A stretch of 64,000 nt of DNA from Pseudoalteromonas prydzensis (GCF_001661495.1 NZ_BDDT01000018.1:21973-85972); one strand, 5' to 3'; positions 36,993 to 45,906 are shown, numbered from the stretch's first letter. Notes: generated by a model from the sequence alone, not told the origin. Translations and numbers: made by a program.

Positions 36993-38546
36993 CTAACGGC
37001 CCTCATCCACTTCTAGTGCGCCTAACAACTCACTTGCTGCCATTGCCTTTGCCATTATCTCAGTAAGGCCCTCTGTGCTTATTTGTGGCTCTAATTCAAG
37101 TATGCCGTCGCGTATTTCTTCTAAGCTACTGGCATTTTTGACCAGCTCAGTTACCGCATCGCTCATGCTATTTAAGTGTGTTTGTGCTTGTGCGGCAAGC
37201 TGCTCGGCCACTAAGTCGGCGTTGTCTTTTTGCGGTGCGGTTTTGAGTGCAGCAAAGCCTTTTAAAGCGGTTTGTGGTTCAGATGGGGTAAGGCTGAGTA
37301 TCGCCTCTCCCTTTTCAGGCAGTGGGATTTGGGTTTTTTCGCTCACCCATTTTGCGGGTATTGGATAGTTGACCTCGGTCAGTATTTTGAGTGCTGGGGC
37401 TAACTGGGCAATGTCTTCGGCTTCGCTGGTGTCGAATTTAAAGCGCGGTATACGGCGTGCGCCTGAGTAACTTTTAGAGTTAAGCGCATGCATTGGGTAA
37501 ATAATATCGCGCGTTATGGTGTTCGCTACTTGCTTTAAATCGCTTTCGGTTATGTCGTTTAGTACGTCCATGTGAACATTACCAAGGGCGTTAGTGCTAG
37601 TTTTACCGTCGGCTTGGCTGGTAAGCGTTGCGCCTAATACCGCTTTGCTTTGAGTGGTCTCGCACCACTTGATCATGGCTTCAAATGGATCTGATTGACC
37701 GTTAGCAGCATTTTGAAATTCAATTTCCATGCCTTTAGGAATAATGCCGCCTGCGTTATGGCCGATGCTAAGCACGGCACGTAACAAAGTTGCTTTTTCG
37801 TCATCACTTGCGCCATTTGGGTACTTACCTAAACGCAGTGGTAAGCCGTAAATCTCTAGGAACTCAGCAAGGTCACGGATTGAATAGTTTTTAAATAAGT
37901 ACGGCCATGCCACCGTTGACGTTAACCCAGTGCGGTGAATATACCCTGATTTACTGCGGTGAATATGCGCGCACCAGCCAAACGGGTTTAACGCTTGGCC
38001 TGTGTAGCTGTTGTCGCGCAGCATTAACTGGTTGCGGTTATCTGGATGGGTTTGGAATAAGTTTTGATCACGAAACTCATAACCGGTAATAATATGCTCG
38101 CCGCTATCAAACGCCCAGTTAAGCTCGTTACACGAAAACGATTTTAGTATAGCGTCGCTACAATCAAAGATTAGATCCTCTAACCAAGTGGCATCTTCTA
38201 GTATTTCTTGTATTGCTGCGGCGTCTTTTTCTTCTTGCTCTGTTGCGTTACGTGGCGGCTCTACTGACCAATCGTATTTAAGCCAGCCTCGGCGGCGTTT
38301 GGTAAGCTCACTAAATAGGTGGCCGTCTTTATCTTCCATGTCTTTGGCTAAGTCGGCCATGGCCGCTAAGTTACCTGCGTCGGCATCTTTAAGTAATTGC
38401 GCTAACTTTGCAGGGGTAAGCGCCTCGCTTGGGTGCTCAGCAAATTGGCGCATTAGCATGCCCACACGGCTATCTTGCTCGGTTTGGGTTTGCTTAAAGT
38501 CGGTTGATTTAATCGGGTTGCCGTGAATATCTACTATTTGGGTCAT
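36993..38546 (-). CDS. Portal protein (DUF935, Mu gp29-like)
   Basis: A 517-residue portal of the DUF935 family. Visible pieces are MRQFAEHPSEALTPAKLAQL, LFSELTKRRRGWLKYDWSVE and a central KYSIRDLAEFLEIYGLPLRLGKY-type region (here FKNYSIRDLAEFLEIYG). It forms the DNA entry channel of the head. Its ATG overlaps the stop of a 55-residue ORF, and MuF follows directly. Confidence 0.9.
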   Translation of the reverse strand: MTQIVDIHGNPIKSTDFKQTQTEQDSRVGMLMRQFAEHPSEALTPAKLAQLLKDADAGNLAAMADLAKDMEDKDGHLFSELTKRRRGWLKYDWSVEPPRNATEQEEKDAAAIQEILEDATWLEDLIFDCSDAILKSFSCNELNWAFDSGEHIITGYEFRDQNLFQTHPDNRNQLMLRDNSYTGQALNPFGWCAHIHRSKSGYIHRTGLTSTVAWPYLFKNYSIRDLAEFLEIYGLPLRLGKYPNGASDDEKATLLRAVLSIGHNAGGIIPKGMEIEFQNAANGQSDPFEAMIKWCETTQSKAVLGATLTSQADGKTSTNALGNVHMDVLNDITESDLKQVANTITRDIIYPMHALNSKSYSGARRIPRFKFDTSEAEDIAQLAPALKILTEVNYPIPAKWVSEKTQIPLPEKGEAILSLTPSEPQTALKGFAALKTAPQKDNADLVAEQLAAQAQTHLNSMSDAVTELVKNASSLEEIRDGILELEPQISTEGLTEIMAKAMAASELLGALEVDEGR

Positions 38547-38710
38547 GGGTTTACTCTAACTTTAATGATGGGCTTAATGCTTAGTACATATATATCAAGC
38601 GTTAATGTGTGTTGGTGGGCCTTGGCTAAACTGGCGGCTGTTATATCTAATTGCTGTACTTGGGCGGTGAATATCTCTTGATAAACCACCCTAAAGCGCC
38701 GCGCTACCAT
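38543..38710 (-). CDS. 55-residue ORF bridging terminase and portal
   Basis: The frame begins at an ATG overlapping the last codons of the terminase gene and ends in a TGA that overlaps the portal ATG (ATGA). The product starts MVARRFRVVYQEIF and is helical then beta, without membrane segment. A GTG at residue 8 has a closer AGG upstream. The double overlap without any frame break is the evidence that it is translated. No family recognised. Confidence 0.5.
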   Translation of the reverse strand: MVARRFRVVYQEIFTAQVQQLDITAASLAKAHQHTLTLDIYVLSIKPIIKVRVNP

Positions 38711-40308
38711 GCGGCTTTACGATCACTTGCAAAATCGTCGCTGTGGTCTGGCCGCATGCTATTTACGTTTTGCTGAGCTTTACTAGGTAGTGGTGTAAAT
38801 TCGATTGCGCTGCCATCCATTTCTGCGGCGCGAATTAGCATGGCTATTGATACCGCGCTATCACCGTGGCGTTTGTTGCCATCGCTACCGGTGTTTTTAC
38901 CCTTATCTACCTGTGCAATGCCGTTTTTAAGTTTGATTTGGCCTAAGTCGTCTAGTACGTCCTGGTCTTTTGGTAGCGTTATATTGTCGGTTTCAAAATA
39001 GTCTTTTAGTTTTGGCATCCACTCGCGATACCAGGCTTGCGATAAATGCACACAATCAACTAGCTCAGTGCCATAGTTAAGGCTGGCAGCTTCGGCTAAG
39101 TAACCGCCATTACCTGTGGCGTCAAAGGCAAGGCCACGTAATTTTGGTAAACGGTCACAAATATACAGCATGATTTGCTTTTGCTGCTCGTAAGTTACGT
39201 TGCGCAGCTCAACCATAAACGGCACGGTTAGGCTGGTGTCTTGGTTTATTTCACCAATACTGAATACGGATAAATCGCCTTTACGGGCGAAATCCTCACC
39301 AAAGGCGTGAGTTAGATCAGGATTTAACCTACTTATAAGCTCGTCAATATTTTGCTTACACCAAGTCGCTACGTCTTTTACGCGCTGCTCTTCGGTCCAG
39401 CTTTCAAAGTCGGTGGGCGCTTCATAACGTAGTACTTTGCAGTCATCACTTAAGGCACGTTCGCGCAGGCGGCGGCTTAGGTATTGGCCTGCGCCTTGGC
39501 TTGGTACGCAGTAAAGCTCCTCGTTAGCGGCATCCTGTGTGGGGTAAAAATCAACTTGATTAGCAAGCCATGCGTCTTCTTTGGCTTGCGTCCACTCTTG
39601 CCCACTCACTAAACAAATACGTTTATAAAGCCCATGCCTAAGCGCTTTATCAATAGGAATATGATGCACGGAGTACTTTTTAAGACCGCGCCGAGCTTGG
39701 GTAATTAGGGTGTTAAATAGGTTATCTACGCCGTTATGGGTCGAAATAATACGTACTCGCCCGCCCCACATTGTAAGCGCCATCGCGGCTTTTAGTACTT
39801 CATCTAGCTTGTCGTGGAATGCGGCTTCGTCTATTACTACGTTACCTTGGCGACCACGTAAGTTGCGCGGGTTTGAGCTTAGCGCTACTATTTTTTTACC
39901 GGTACTTGGGAATTTAATTTCAAAGGTGTTGATTGATCGCTTGGTGCCGTCTGGGTCTTTTTCTTCAAATATGCCCTCTTCTACTTCGCCCATAACCATG
40001 TTGAGCTTTTGCGCCCAAAATGCACAGGCATCTATAAACTCCTTAGCCATTTCTTTATCTGAGCCAAGGTAATAGGTGTTTTGTGCGTTTGCGGGTGCAG
40101 CTGCGCTTAATACGTCGTCTAGCGCTTCGGCAAAGGTTAACCCAGTACGGCGAGACTTTTCGGCAATTTTTACTATTGCATCGTCTTCCATCCATGCTTT
40201 TTGATAACCAAAAAGTATGTCTGTGCCCATGGCAACCGCTAAAGAACCTGCGACTTTGCTAAGCGGTAGTTCGTTAGTTTGGGTAATACTTTGCGCGGTG
40301 CTAGTCAT
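38704..40308 (-). CDS. Terminase large subunit, Mu gp28-like
   Basis: A 534-residue packaging motor. The ATPase part has KSRRTGLTF (residues 51-59, adenine/P-loop motif) and Walker B VVIDEAAFHD (157-166). The nuclease part has the RNase-H-like AFDATGNGGYLAE. The product starts 8 bp inside the small-subunit gene. Confidence 0.92.
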   Translation of the reverse strand: MTSTAQSITQTNELPLSKVAGSLAVAMGTDILFGYQKAWMEDDAIVKIAEKSRRTGLTFAEALDDVLSAAAPANAQNTYYLGSDKEMAKEFIDACAFWAQKLNMVMGEVEEGIFEEKDPDGTKRSINTFEIKFPSTGKKIVALSSNPRNLRGRQGNVVIDEAAFHDKLDEVLKAAMALTMWGGRVRIISTHNGVDNLFNTLITQARRGLKKYSVHHIPIDKALRHGLYKRICLVSGQEWTQAKEDAWLANQVDFYPTQDAANEELYCVPSQGAGQYLSRRLRERALSDDCKVLRYEAPTDFESWTEEQRVKDVATWCKQNIDELISRLNPDLTHAFGEDFARKGDLSVFSIGEINQDTSLTVPFMVELRNVTYEQQKQIMLYICDRLPKLRGLAFDATGNGGYLAEAASLNYGTELVDCVHLSQAWYREWMPKLKDYFETDNITLPKDQDVLDDLGQIKLKNGIAQVDKGKNTGSDGNKRHGDSAVSIAMLIRAAEMDGSAIEFTPLPSKAQQNVNSMRPDHSDDFASDRKAAW

Positions 40309-40897
40309 GCTTTAGCCCTAATATATCGCGTTTGAAAAAGGCCAGCATGTCGTCTGCGGTTTGCGGTAAGTTTTCGTTTTTAACCTTTTGGTCTAGGTCT
40401 TTAGCGAGCTTTTGCGCATAGGCTTTTTCTATTTCTTGCTGGCGTTTGTGGGCGGCCATAGCGGTTTGCTCAAGGCGCTGAGCTGCGAGCATGGCGTCTT
40501 TTATGGTGTCGATGTCTACCGCTGCATCTTCGTCGGGGTTCATCATTTGCTGCTGCATAGCGCGGAACAGCTGAGAACGGCCCATTTCTAAAATAAGCTT
40601 GGTGGTATCGCCTGTGGGCTTATCGCCAAGCTCGGCGGTAAGTGCTTTGGTTGACTCGCGTAAATCGCGTAGCTTTTGGCCTATGGCTTCGGTTTTTTGG
40701 GCATGGCGGCTTAAGCCACTGCGGCTAATAGTTGCACCCTCGTCTAAGCCTGACTCGATGATCAAGGTATTTACGGCATCAAGTATTTCGCCCTGACTAA
40801 AGCGCTTATCGCGTAGCATTGAGTCGAGCTGCTTTTTAATATCTTCGGGCAGTAAATCAACTTTACTGGGTTGGCCTCTGCGGATTGACTCGCTCAT
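40301..40897 (-). CDS. gp27-like (DUF3486) terminase small subunit candidate
   Basis: A 198-residue protein with the family's N-terminus (RRGQPSKVDLLPEDIKKQLD) and a helix-turn-helix-like region (SQGEILDAVNTL and SRSGLSRHAQKTE). It corresponds to Mu gp27 and is thought to be the small subunit that recognises the phage DNA end. It overlaps the large subunit. Confidence 0.85.
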   Translation of the reverse strand: MSESIRRGQPSKVDLLPEDIKKQLDSMLRDKRFSQGEILDAVNTLIIESGLDEGATISRSGLSRHAQKTEAIGQKLRDLRESTKALTAELGDKPTGDTTKLILEMGRSQLFRAMQQQMMNPDEDAAVDIDTIKDAMLAAQRLEQTAMAAHKRQQEIEKAYAQKLAKDLDQKVKNENLPQTADDMLAFFKRDILGLKHD

Positions 40898-40899
40898 AG

Positions 40900-41199
40900 T
40901 TACCCCCGAGGCCCTGGGCGTTTAATGCCAGGAACAACACTTATGCCCTCAGCTACGTCTATGCCTGATTGCGTAATACGGGCAACCCATGTGTTTTCTG
41001 TGAGTTTATCGAGTGTTATATAGCCGTTTTGCTCTAACCAATTGAGTAAGGTTTTAAGCTGATCACGACTACAACCCAACGCATAGCGCTGTAGCACATC
41101 AGCTAACATACTGCTGTTAGCGCCGTAATCGGCGGATTCTTTAAGGGCGATTAAAATGCTAATTCGTTGATGTTCGGCTTGAACTTGTAACATTGCCAT
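40900..41199 (-). CDS. gp26-like winged-helix protein
   Basis: A 99-residue protein with a winged-helix pattern (ISILIALKESADYGANSSML and LKTLLNWLEQNGYITLDKL). Position before the gp27-like gene matches Mu gp26. A DNA-binding role in packaging or regulation is likely. Confidence 0.7.
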   Translation of the reverse strand: MAMLQVQAEHQRISILIALKESADYGANSSMLADVLQRYALGCSRDQLKTLLNWLEQNGYITLDKLTENTWVARITQSGIDVAEGISVVPGIKRPGPRG

Positions 41200-41232
41200 G
41201 ATGGTTTTTTCCTGTAGTAAATTATTGTTGGC

Positions 41233-41559
41233 TTAGCTATCGCTGCTGCGCGCGCCTCTAAGTTCGTTTTCCATTAGTAGATCAGTTAGGCGTTTTAGGT
41301 CGGTTAGCTGGGGATTTAAGCCGTCAATTTTGCCGCTGACTTCGATCAAGCGTTTATCTAGCTCGTGTAGATCTTCTGAGTTGGGCAAGTCTTCAATGGT
41401 TTTCTCGACAGCGCTTAAACGGGTTTCTAACGCTTTTGAAATATCTTCATGTGCTTTCTTAGTAACAAAGGTACTGCGCAGCCAAGCCAATGCAGCGGCC
41501 CCAACTATGGCAATACCTACCGTTAAAATGGCTTTGTACCACTCCAAAATAAAATCCAT
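41233..41559 (-). CDS. gp25-like (DUF2730) membrane coiled-coil protein
   Basis: The chosen start (41559) follows the TraR stop by one base (TAGCATG); a longer frame upstream would overlap the TraR gene. The 108-residue product has one N-terminal membrane helix (residues ~10-30) and a coiled coil. It corresponds in position and layout to Mu gp25 (DUF2730). It might be a spanin- or holin-associated protein; this is unproven. Confidence 0.7.
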   Translation of the reverse strand: MDFILEWYKAILTVGIAIVGAAALAWLRSTFVTKKAHEDISKALETRLSAVEKTIEDLPNSEDLHELDKRLIEVSGKIDGLNPQLTDLKRLTDLLMENELRGARSSDS

Positions 41560-41560
41560 G

Positions 41561-41782
41561 CTAAGCCCTGTAATGCTGTTGTTGTATTTCGATGAGTGAT
41601 TGGCACTCAACACAGGTACTACAGTTTTTAACCGCTTTACGCCGCGCTGAGGGGATTTCAATCCCGCACTCTTGGCAATGCTCAAATGCTGCACCTGGTT
41701 TTTTGGTTTTTTCACGATGTAGTGATAGCGCAGCATCTAACAGGTGTTGTTCTATTTTTTGCGCATCGTCAAATTTGCTCAA
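41561..41782 (-). CDS. TraR/DksA-type C4 zinc finger protein
   Basis: A 73-residue protein with four cysteines: CQEC (36, 39) and CSTC (54, 57), in the TraR/DksA zinc-finger arrangement. The N-terminal helix has the DDAQ region found in TraR. TraR binds the RNA polymerase secondary channel without ppGpp. It may redirect the host polymerase during the lytic cycle (inference). It overlaps the holin gene by 4 bp. Confidence 0.8.
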   Translation of the reverse strand: MSKFDDAQKIEQHLLDAALSLHREKTKKPGAAFEHCQECGIEIPSARRKAVKNCSTCVECQSLIEIQQQHYRA

Positions 41783-42225
41783 TTTGGTTTCCTTACTTTT
41801 TCAATTACGTTTTTAATGCCTTGCTTAACGCCCGGTGCAGCTTTTTCAACTGAGCGGCCAATTACATAACCACCAATACCTAGTTGCAGTAAGTCCCATG
41901 CTTGCTCTGATAATCGAAACGCCAACCATCCGAATGAGTCAAAGCACACCAGCACTAAGAACGTCAACATGGTGATTGGCCGCCAGTTACGCTGTAACCA
42001 GCTTTCGCCTTTGGCCTCGGCGGTAATAATTTGCGATTGCGCCTCTAGCACTTTGCCTTGTAGCTCAACAATTTTGCCCTCAAGCTCTAGCACTTGGCTT
42101 TGCGCCGTATTTTCGATGCGCTTGAGTTCATTGGTAACGATTTGGCGTTCTTCGTCGTTGGTAAAGAGGTTGTCAATTAAGTTGGTGACAGGCTCGACCA
42201 CGTTAAACCAGTTGCTAATTGCCAT
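41779..42225 (-). CDS. Holin-like protein (3TM type)
   Basis: A 148-residue protein with an N-terminal coiled coil and two clear membrane segments near residues 82-105 and 112-130 around RNWRPITMLTFLVLVCFDSF. It fits the 3TM GTA-type holin family. Position next to the endolysin cassette supports a role in lysis. Confidence 0.75.
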   Translation of the reverse strand: MAISNWFNVVEPVTNLIDNLFTNDEERQIVTNELKRIENTAQSQVLELEGKIVELQGKVLEAQSQIITAEAKGESWLQRNWRPITMLTFLVLVCFDSFGWLAFRLSEQAWDLLQLGIGGYVIGRSVEKAAPGVKQGIKNVIEKVRKPN

Positions 42226-42496
42226 TTACTTGCTCCTCACCAAACTTTAATTGTCGCTTGCGCTCGTTGGTAATTGCCTTTTGCAACGCCTGCCAAACCT
42301 GTTTAGTTTTGGGGTTGCTGTTTAACATTTTGTTGGTAAATGACTCGGGGTGCTGTGAGTTGTATTTTTTACCGGTGGCCTCTTCGTAACTTGGCTTAAC
42401 TACCTGCTGCTCTATTTCGCTAAACACTAAGGTAAGCGCTAGCTCTTTAATAACGGTGTTTTGCGCTGTGGTAAGCGGTTTTACTTTAGCGACCAT
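42215..42496 (-). CDS. Small phage protein in the lysis region
   Basis: Starting at ATG 42496 (GGAG six bases upstream; a TTG four codons earlier is less likely), the product is 93 residues, helical and charged. Not recognised. It overlaps both neighbours by 11 bp. Confidence 0.6.
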   Translation of the reverse strand: MVAKVKPLTTAQNTVIKELALTLVFSEIEQQVVKPSYEEATGKKYNSQHPESFTNKMLNSNPKTKQVWQALQKAITNERKRQLKFGEEQVNGN

Positions 42497-42749
42497 TAGA
42501 TTCTCCAAAACGCTTTTTGAGGGCTTCGCGGGCGTTTTTATAGCTTTGCTGGCCGTCTACGCGCAGCTGTATGTCGATGGATCTAACTGATTGCCAGCCT
42601 TTGTTAAAGTGGCTTTGCATAGTGCCGCAGTGGCTGTGCAGTGGGATTTTGCGCGGATCGAATGGCATGTTGTGCATACGTGCATCAACCTCTTGTTTCA
42701 TGCGCTCATCACGACCTTTGCGATATGACCACTCCCAATTGCTGCCCAT
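42486..42749 (-). CDS. Small phage protein next to the endolysin
   Basis: An 87-residue basic protein with conserved-looking aromatic and His/Cys residues (SHCGTMQSHFNKGWQS). No membrane segment or lipobox, so not a spanin. It starts directly after the endolysin stop. Function unknown. Confidence 0.6.
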   Translation of the reverse strand: MGSNWEWSYRKGRDERMKQEVDARMHNMPFDPRKIPLHSHCGTMQSHFNKGWQSVRSIDIQLRVDGQQSYKNAREALKKRFGESNGR

Positions 42750-43349
42750 TTAATGCACCTCTAACAGCTGTTTAACAGCGTATTCAGAGGCGTGAGCTAG
42801 GCGGTTATACCAGCCCTCTAGGTTTGGTTTTTGACTTGGGTCATTCGCGCAAATACGGGCGTACTTACGGCCACGGTTTACGCTGAGCAATACGGTTAGG
42901 CTAAGTGCTGGGCGCTCTACGATAGCGGCTAAGGTTTTTGGCCCCATACGGCTATCTGGTTTTGAGTTTACTAGTCGCTGGGTGAGCATGGTCATGGCGG
43001 GTGCGCCGTGCTGCACTGCGCCATCAAGCAGCATAAAATCAACACCTGCGGGGACTTGCTCGCAATACATAGCACGCCAATAGTCACGGTGATAAAGGCG
43101 AACAGCATGGGCAAAGGTTAGGTTTTTAATATCAAGGTTTGGGTATGCACGCTGACTAATTCCGTACTTTGTAAGGCCACCACGGTCTGATGCTATATCG
43201 TTTAACCCGCCGTCACTGCGTAAACCGCCCTCTAAATATAGAATTGACAATATGCACTGGGCAAATTTAAGCGAATAAGGAGCAAGCGCCGCTTGTATTT
43301 CGGGCGATTGTTTAAAGTAGTTTAAGTTGTGGGTGTTAAATACGAACAT
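42750..43349 (-). CDS. Endolysin, glycosyl hydrolase 108-like
   Basis: A 199-residue protein of the GH108/secretion-activator type. The LEGGLR motif supplies the catalytic glutamate and GGLTKYGISQRAYP the conserved downstream loop; DYWRAMYCEQVPAGVD follows. It cleaves peptidoglycan to release virions. The N-terminus lacks a signal peptide. A hairpin directly abuts the ATG. The AAGG that could act as ribosome-binding site lies in its loop. Confidence 0.85.
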   Translation of the reverse strand: MFVFNTHNLNYFKQSPEIQAALAPYSLKFAQCILSILYLEGGLRSDGGLNDIASDRGGLTKYGISQRAYPNLDIKNLTFAHAVRLYHRDYWRAMYCEQVPAGVDFMLLDGAVQHGAPAMTMLTQRLVNSKPDSRMGPKTLAAIVERPALSLTVLLSVNRGRKYARICANDPSQKPNLEGWYNRLAHASEYAVKQLLEVH

Positions 43350-43375
43350 ACCGAAAAGCCTTGCTGTTTTTCGGT
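43350..43375 (-). promoter_or_regulatory. Hairpin directly before the endolysin start
   Basis: ACCGAAAA and TTTTCGGT pair around a ~10-nt loop that contains AAGG on the minus strand. The stem ends at the base before ATG. It may regulate endolysin translation or terminate transcription from the cargo gene upstream. Confidence 0.5.
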
Positions 43376-43422
43376 ATTGTGGTGTGACTTAGCTAATTAA
43401 TGGCCTTGCGGAGTTTTGGGAA

Positions 43423-45018
43423 TTAACTCATTTCAAAATTACTTGCTAACTCAACAACATCTTTATATTTTTCCATGTCAGATTCAATATTATTATAGCC
43501 AATAGATAACCTCAACATGTCATCATCGCCGATGTCACGAACACTTAAGCCACTGATTTCACGTATTACTTGTTCAAAATCTGTAGTTTTTCTTGCGAAA
43601 ACCTTTTCAAAATAACTGAACAATGTTATCGAACTTGAGAGTTTCTTTATTCTTTCACCGCTTCCTGGGTCATATTTCTCTGCACGCATTAGAATACCTA
43701 GATGCTGATTAGGATTCGATATATCTAAATATATATACCTCAGATCCTTTTGTAGCTCTGATAAGCTATATGCCTTTGAGTCAAATTTATTTCTATCTAT
43801 ATCAGTAAGTAACTCATCATATACTGACTTTTTATGATGTAATAAAGTTAACATTGTAAAAACCTTAACAATATCGATTTTTACTGCATTCAATGAAAAT
43901 ACAATTATTTTTATTCTATTTGTTATCTTTATAGCTTCCCTTGGTGTAATCTTAAAAGCATTAAATAATGAGACTGCAAATTTTAGAAATTTCTCTTTTA
44001 CATCTTCAACAAATGGAAATAATAGTAATTTACTCTCATCTAAAAAACTGCTTTCTAAAAAGCTAGTATCACAATGTGTTAGCAATAACTCTTTCGATAA
44101 ACTAGTCCGGATAAAATATCTACTATCAAAAAACCTATTCAAATAAGATTCAGCGTTAAAACCTTGTCCATAAACAGCTTTTATAGTGTGTTGTAGTTCT
44201 TTCGTGTTCGTTGCCACTATGAAAACAAGCCCTGGTATATCAAAAACATGCTTTATTGCTTCTAGCATTTCTACTGCATAAGTTGGCTTACACCTATCTA
44301 ACTCATCAATAAAGATGTAAGCGGGATAATCTATTATAGTCGTACAACTTTCATCAAAAGGGTTTTCTCTAACAAGTTTTACCCAATCTTTTATAGATTT
44401 ACTCAATGCTTCTACATTTTGTTTGTGGCTTTTGTGTTCACTATAAAATTGACTAAGTATCGCTTCACCAGCTGCAGCAAAATTAATTTCATTTTTTTTA
44501 CTATCACTTGGCTTGCTAGCATCATCACATTTAGGGTCTGTTGTTTCAGCTTCACTATCCGATGAAAAAACACTTAAATCAAAGCCTAGAAACTTTTTCA
44601 TTACAGCACTTGCAACTTTAGGTGCTGCTTTTTTAAGTACATTGTTTGCTTTATCGATGGCCGACTGAGTGCCTTTTTTTGATGTTTGCTCTTTTAACTG
44701 CTCTAACAACTCCGTTAGCACTGTAATTAATGGAGACTCAAGATAATCCGTTGACCATGCATCAATATAAACGACTGGATGATCTTGCTTTAATGAATTT
44801 GCCCAACGCTTCAAAAAGTAAGTTTTCCCAGCCCCCCAATCAGCATTTAAGTTCAAAACATGACTTTTAATGCTGTCAATATCGCTTCCTCTGGTTGGGT
44901 TTACCTCATTATTAATTGTCTGAGTGAGGAAGCTTGCATGTTTTGCTCTATCAAGCAGATCCGGTGGTAAATTTTCATTCTGAAATGGAGTTTCACTATC
45001 CCAGTTAAATCGACTCAT
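43423..45018 (-). CDS. KAP-family P-loop NTPase (defence-like cargo)
   Basis: A 531-residue KAP NTPase: Walker A NADWGAGKT (residues 58-66) and Walker B YIFIDELDRCKP (234-245), with IVATNTKEL behind it and SYLNRFFDSRYF as further NTPase elements. A low-complexity insertion (about 150-180) follows the first part. KAP proteins are often membrane-linked and include PifA, which excludes phage T7. It is AT-rich, between Mor and the lysis genes, and not in the Mu core. A divergent membrane protein gene shares its 52-bp promoter region, so the two probably act together. A defence role is inferred. Confidence 0.8.
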   Translation of the reverse strand: MSRFNWDSETPFQNENLPPDLLDRAKHASFLTQTINNEVNPTRGSDIDSIKSHVLNLNADWGAGKTYFLKRWANSLKQDHPVVYIDAWSTDYLESPLITVLTELLEQLKEQTSKKGTQSAIDKANNVLKKAAPKVASAVMKKFLGFDLSVFSSDSEAETTDPKCDDASKPSDSKKNEINFAAAGEAILSQFYSEHKSHKQNVEALSKSIKDWVKLVRENPFDESCTTIIDYPAYIFIDELDRCKPTYAVEMLEAIKHVFDIPGLVFIVATNTKELQHTIKAVYGQGFNAESYLNRFFDSRYFIRTSLSKELLLTHCDTSFLESSFLDESKLLLFPFVEDVKEKFLKFAVSLFNAFKITPREAIKITNRIKIIVFSLNAVKIDIVKVFTMLTLLHHKKSVYDELLTDIDRNKFDSKAYSLSELQKDLRYIYLDISNPNQHLGILMRAEKYDPGSGERIKKLSSSITLFSYFEKVFARKTTDFEQVIREISGLSVRDIGDDDMLRLSIGYNNIESDMEKYKDVVELASNFEMS

Positions 45019-45070
45019 GTAATATCCTTTTTGTTGTCATAATACATAACTATAAACAAAAGGATTTACT
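45019..45070. promoter_or_regulatory. Compact divergent promoter region of the KAP pair
   Basis: These 52 AT-rich bases must hold both promoters. It is framed by an imperfect inverted repeat (ATCCTTTTTGT at 45024 and ACAAAAGGAT at 45056) that provides AAAAGGAT as ribosome-binding site in each direction. TATAAA (45051-45056) is a candidate -10 for the plus gene. Confidence 0.5.
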
Positions 45071-45898
45071 ATGTCTTCCTTATCAGAAATTTACAATTCA
45101 ACTAAATCAGCTTTCTATGAGAGGTTATCTCACCCAATTTTAGGTAGCTTTATTATATTTTGGCTCGTGTTCAATTGGGAAGCAGTTTTATTTGTAATTT
45201 TCGGCAATGAAGACATGCTATACAAATTTAAGTGGGTTAATGAAAATCATACAGATATATTGCAAAATTTTGCCTACCCACTGGCTTGCTCTCTTGCCGC
45301 TACCCTCATACTCCCTTTTCTTTCTCTATACCTAAGACTCTTTACAAACAAAATACATCTATGGGGGTTATACATTGATATTAATTTTAAGAGAGCTGTT
45401 GAAGCTCTCAATAAAAGTTCTTCTGTTAACGATTTTGAAACCGTAAGCATAGAATTAAATCGGACTGAACAAGCTTTAGATTTAGCAAAAACTCAATTTG
45501 AAAGTGAATTAAGTTCATTAAAAAGCCGTTTTAATATGTTCACTCCTTTAATGCTTGAAATTGACATTCCTCAAGCTCTTTTAGATAAACATCTAAATAG
45601 TAAAGAACAATGCAAATTAAATATTTTAGTTGAACTGTCTAAAGTGCCTAACAAATCTCTCAGAATTGAAGAATTTTTACAAAAAGACATAAAGTTAAAT
45701 AGTGAGCTTCTAACCGAAATTATGAAAGAGTTTAGTTTCCATGCAATTGTTCATAGTGATACTGATGATTATGGTTACCCGGGTACAAAGGTGGAACTGT
45801 CAGATGACGGAGTGTTAGAAATTCTAAACTTGAAAGCCAAAGTTATATCGCAAGAAATGAACCTTGGACGTAACAGTCCCCTACCAAAGCTAATTTAG
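45071..45898 (+). CDS. Two-helix membrane protein paired with the KAP NTPase
   Basis: A 275-residue protein with membrane helices at about residues 22-44 (after YERLSHPILGSFIIFWLVF) and 68-90, then a coiled coil and a C-terminal helical domain. It is the only rightward gene inside the prophage body except the repressor. It ends 8 bp before the Mor stop. Divergent pairing and composition point to a two-gene cargo with the KAP NTPase. Not a known phage family. Confidence 0.6.
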   Translation: MSSLSEIYNSTKSAFYERLSHPILGSFIIFWLVFNWEAVLFVIFGNEDMLYKFKWVNENHTDILQNFAYPLACSLAATLILPFLSLYLRLFTNKIHLWGLYIDINFKRAVEALNKSSSVNDFETVSIELNRTEQALDLAKTQFESELSSLKSRFNMFTPLMLEIDIPQALLDKHLNSKEQCKLNILVELSKVPNKSLRIEEFLQKDIKLNSELLTEIMKEFSFHAIVHSDTDDYGYPGTKVELSDDGVLEILNLKAKVISQEMNLGRNSPLPKLI

Positions 45899-45906
45899 TT
45901 ACGATA

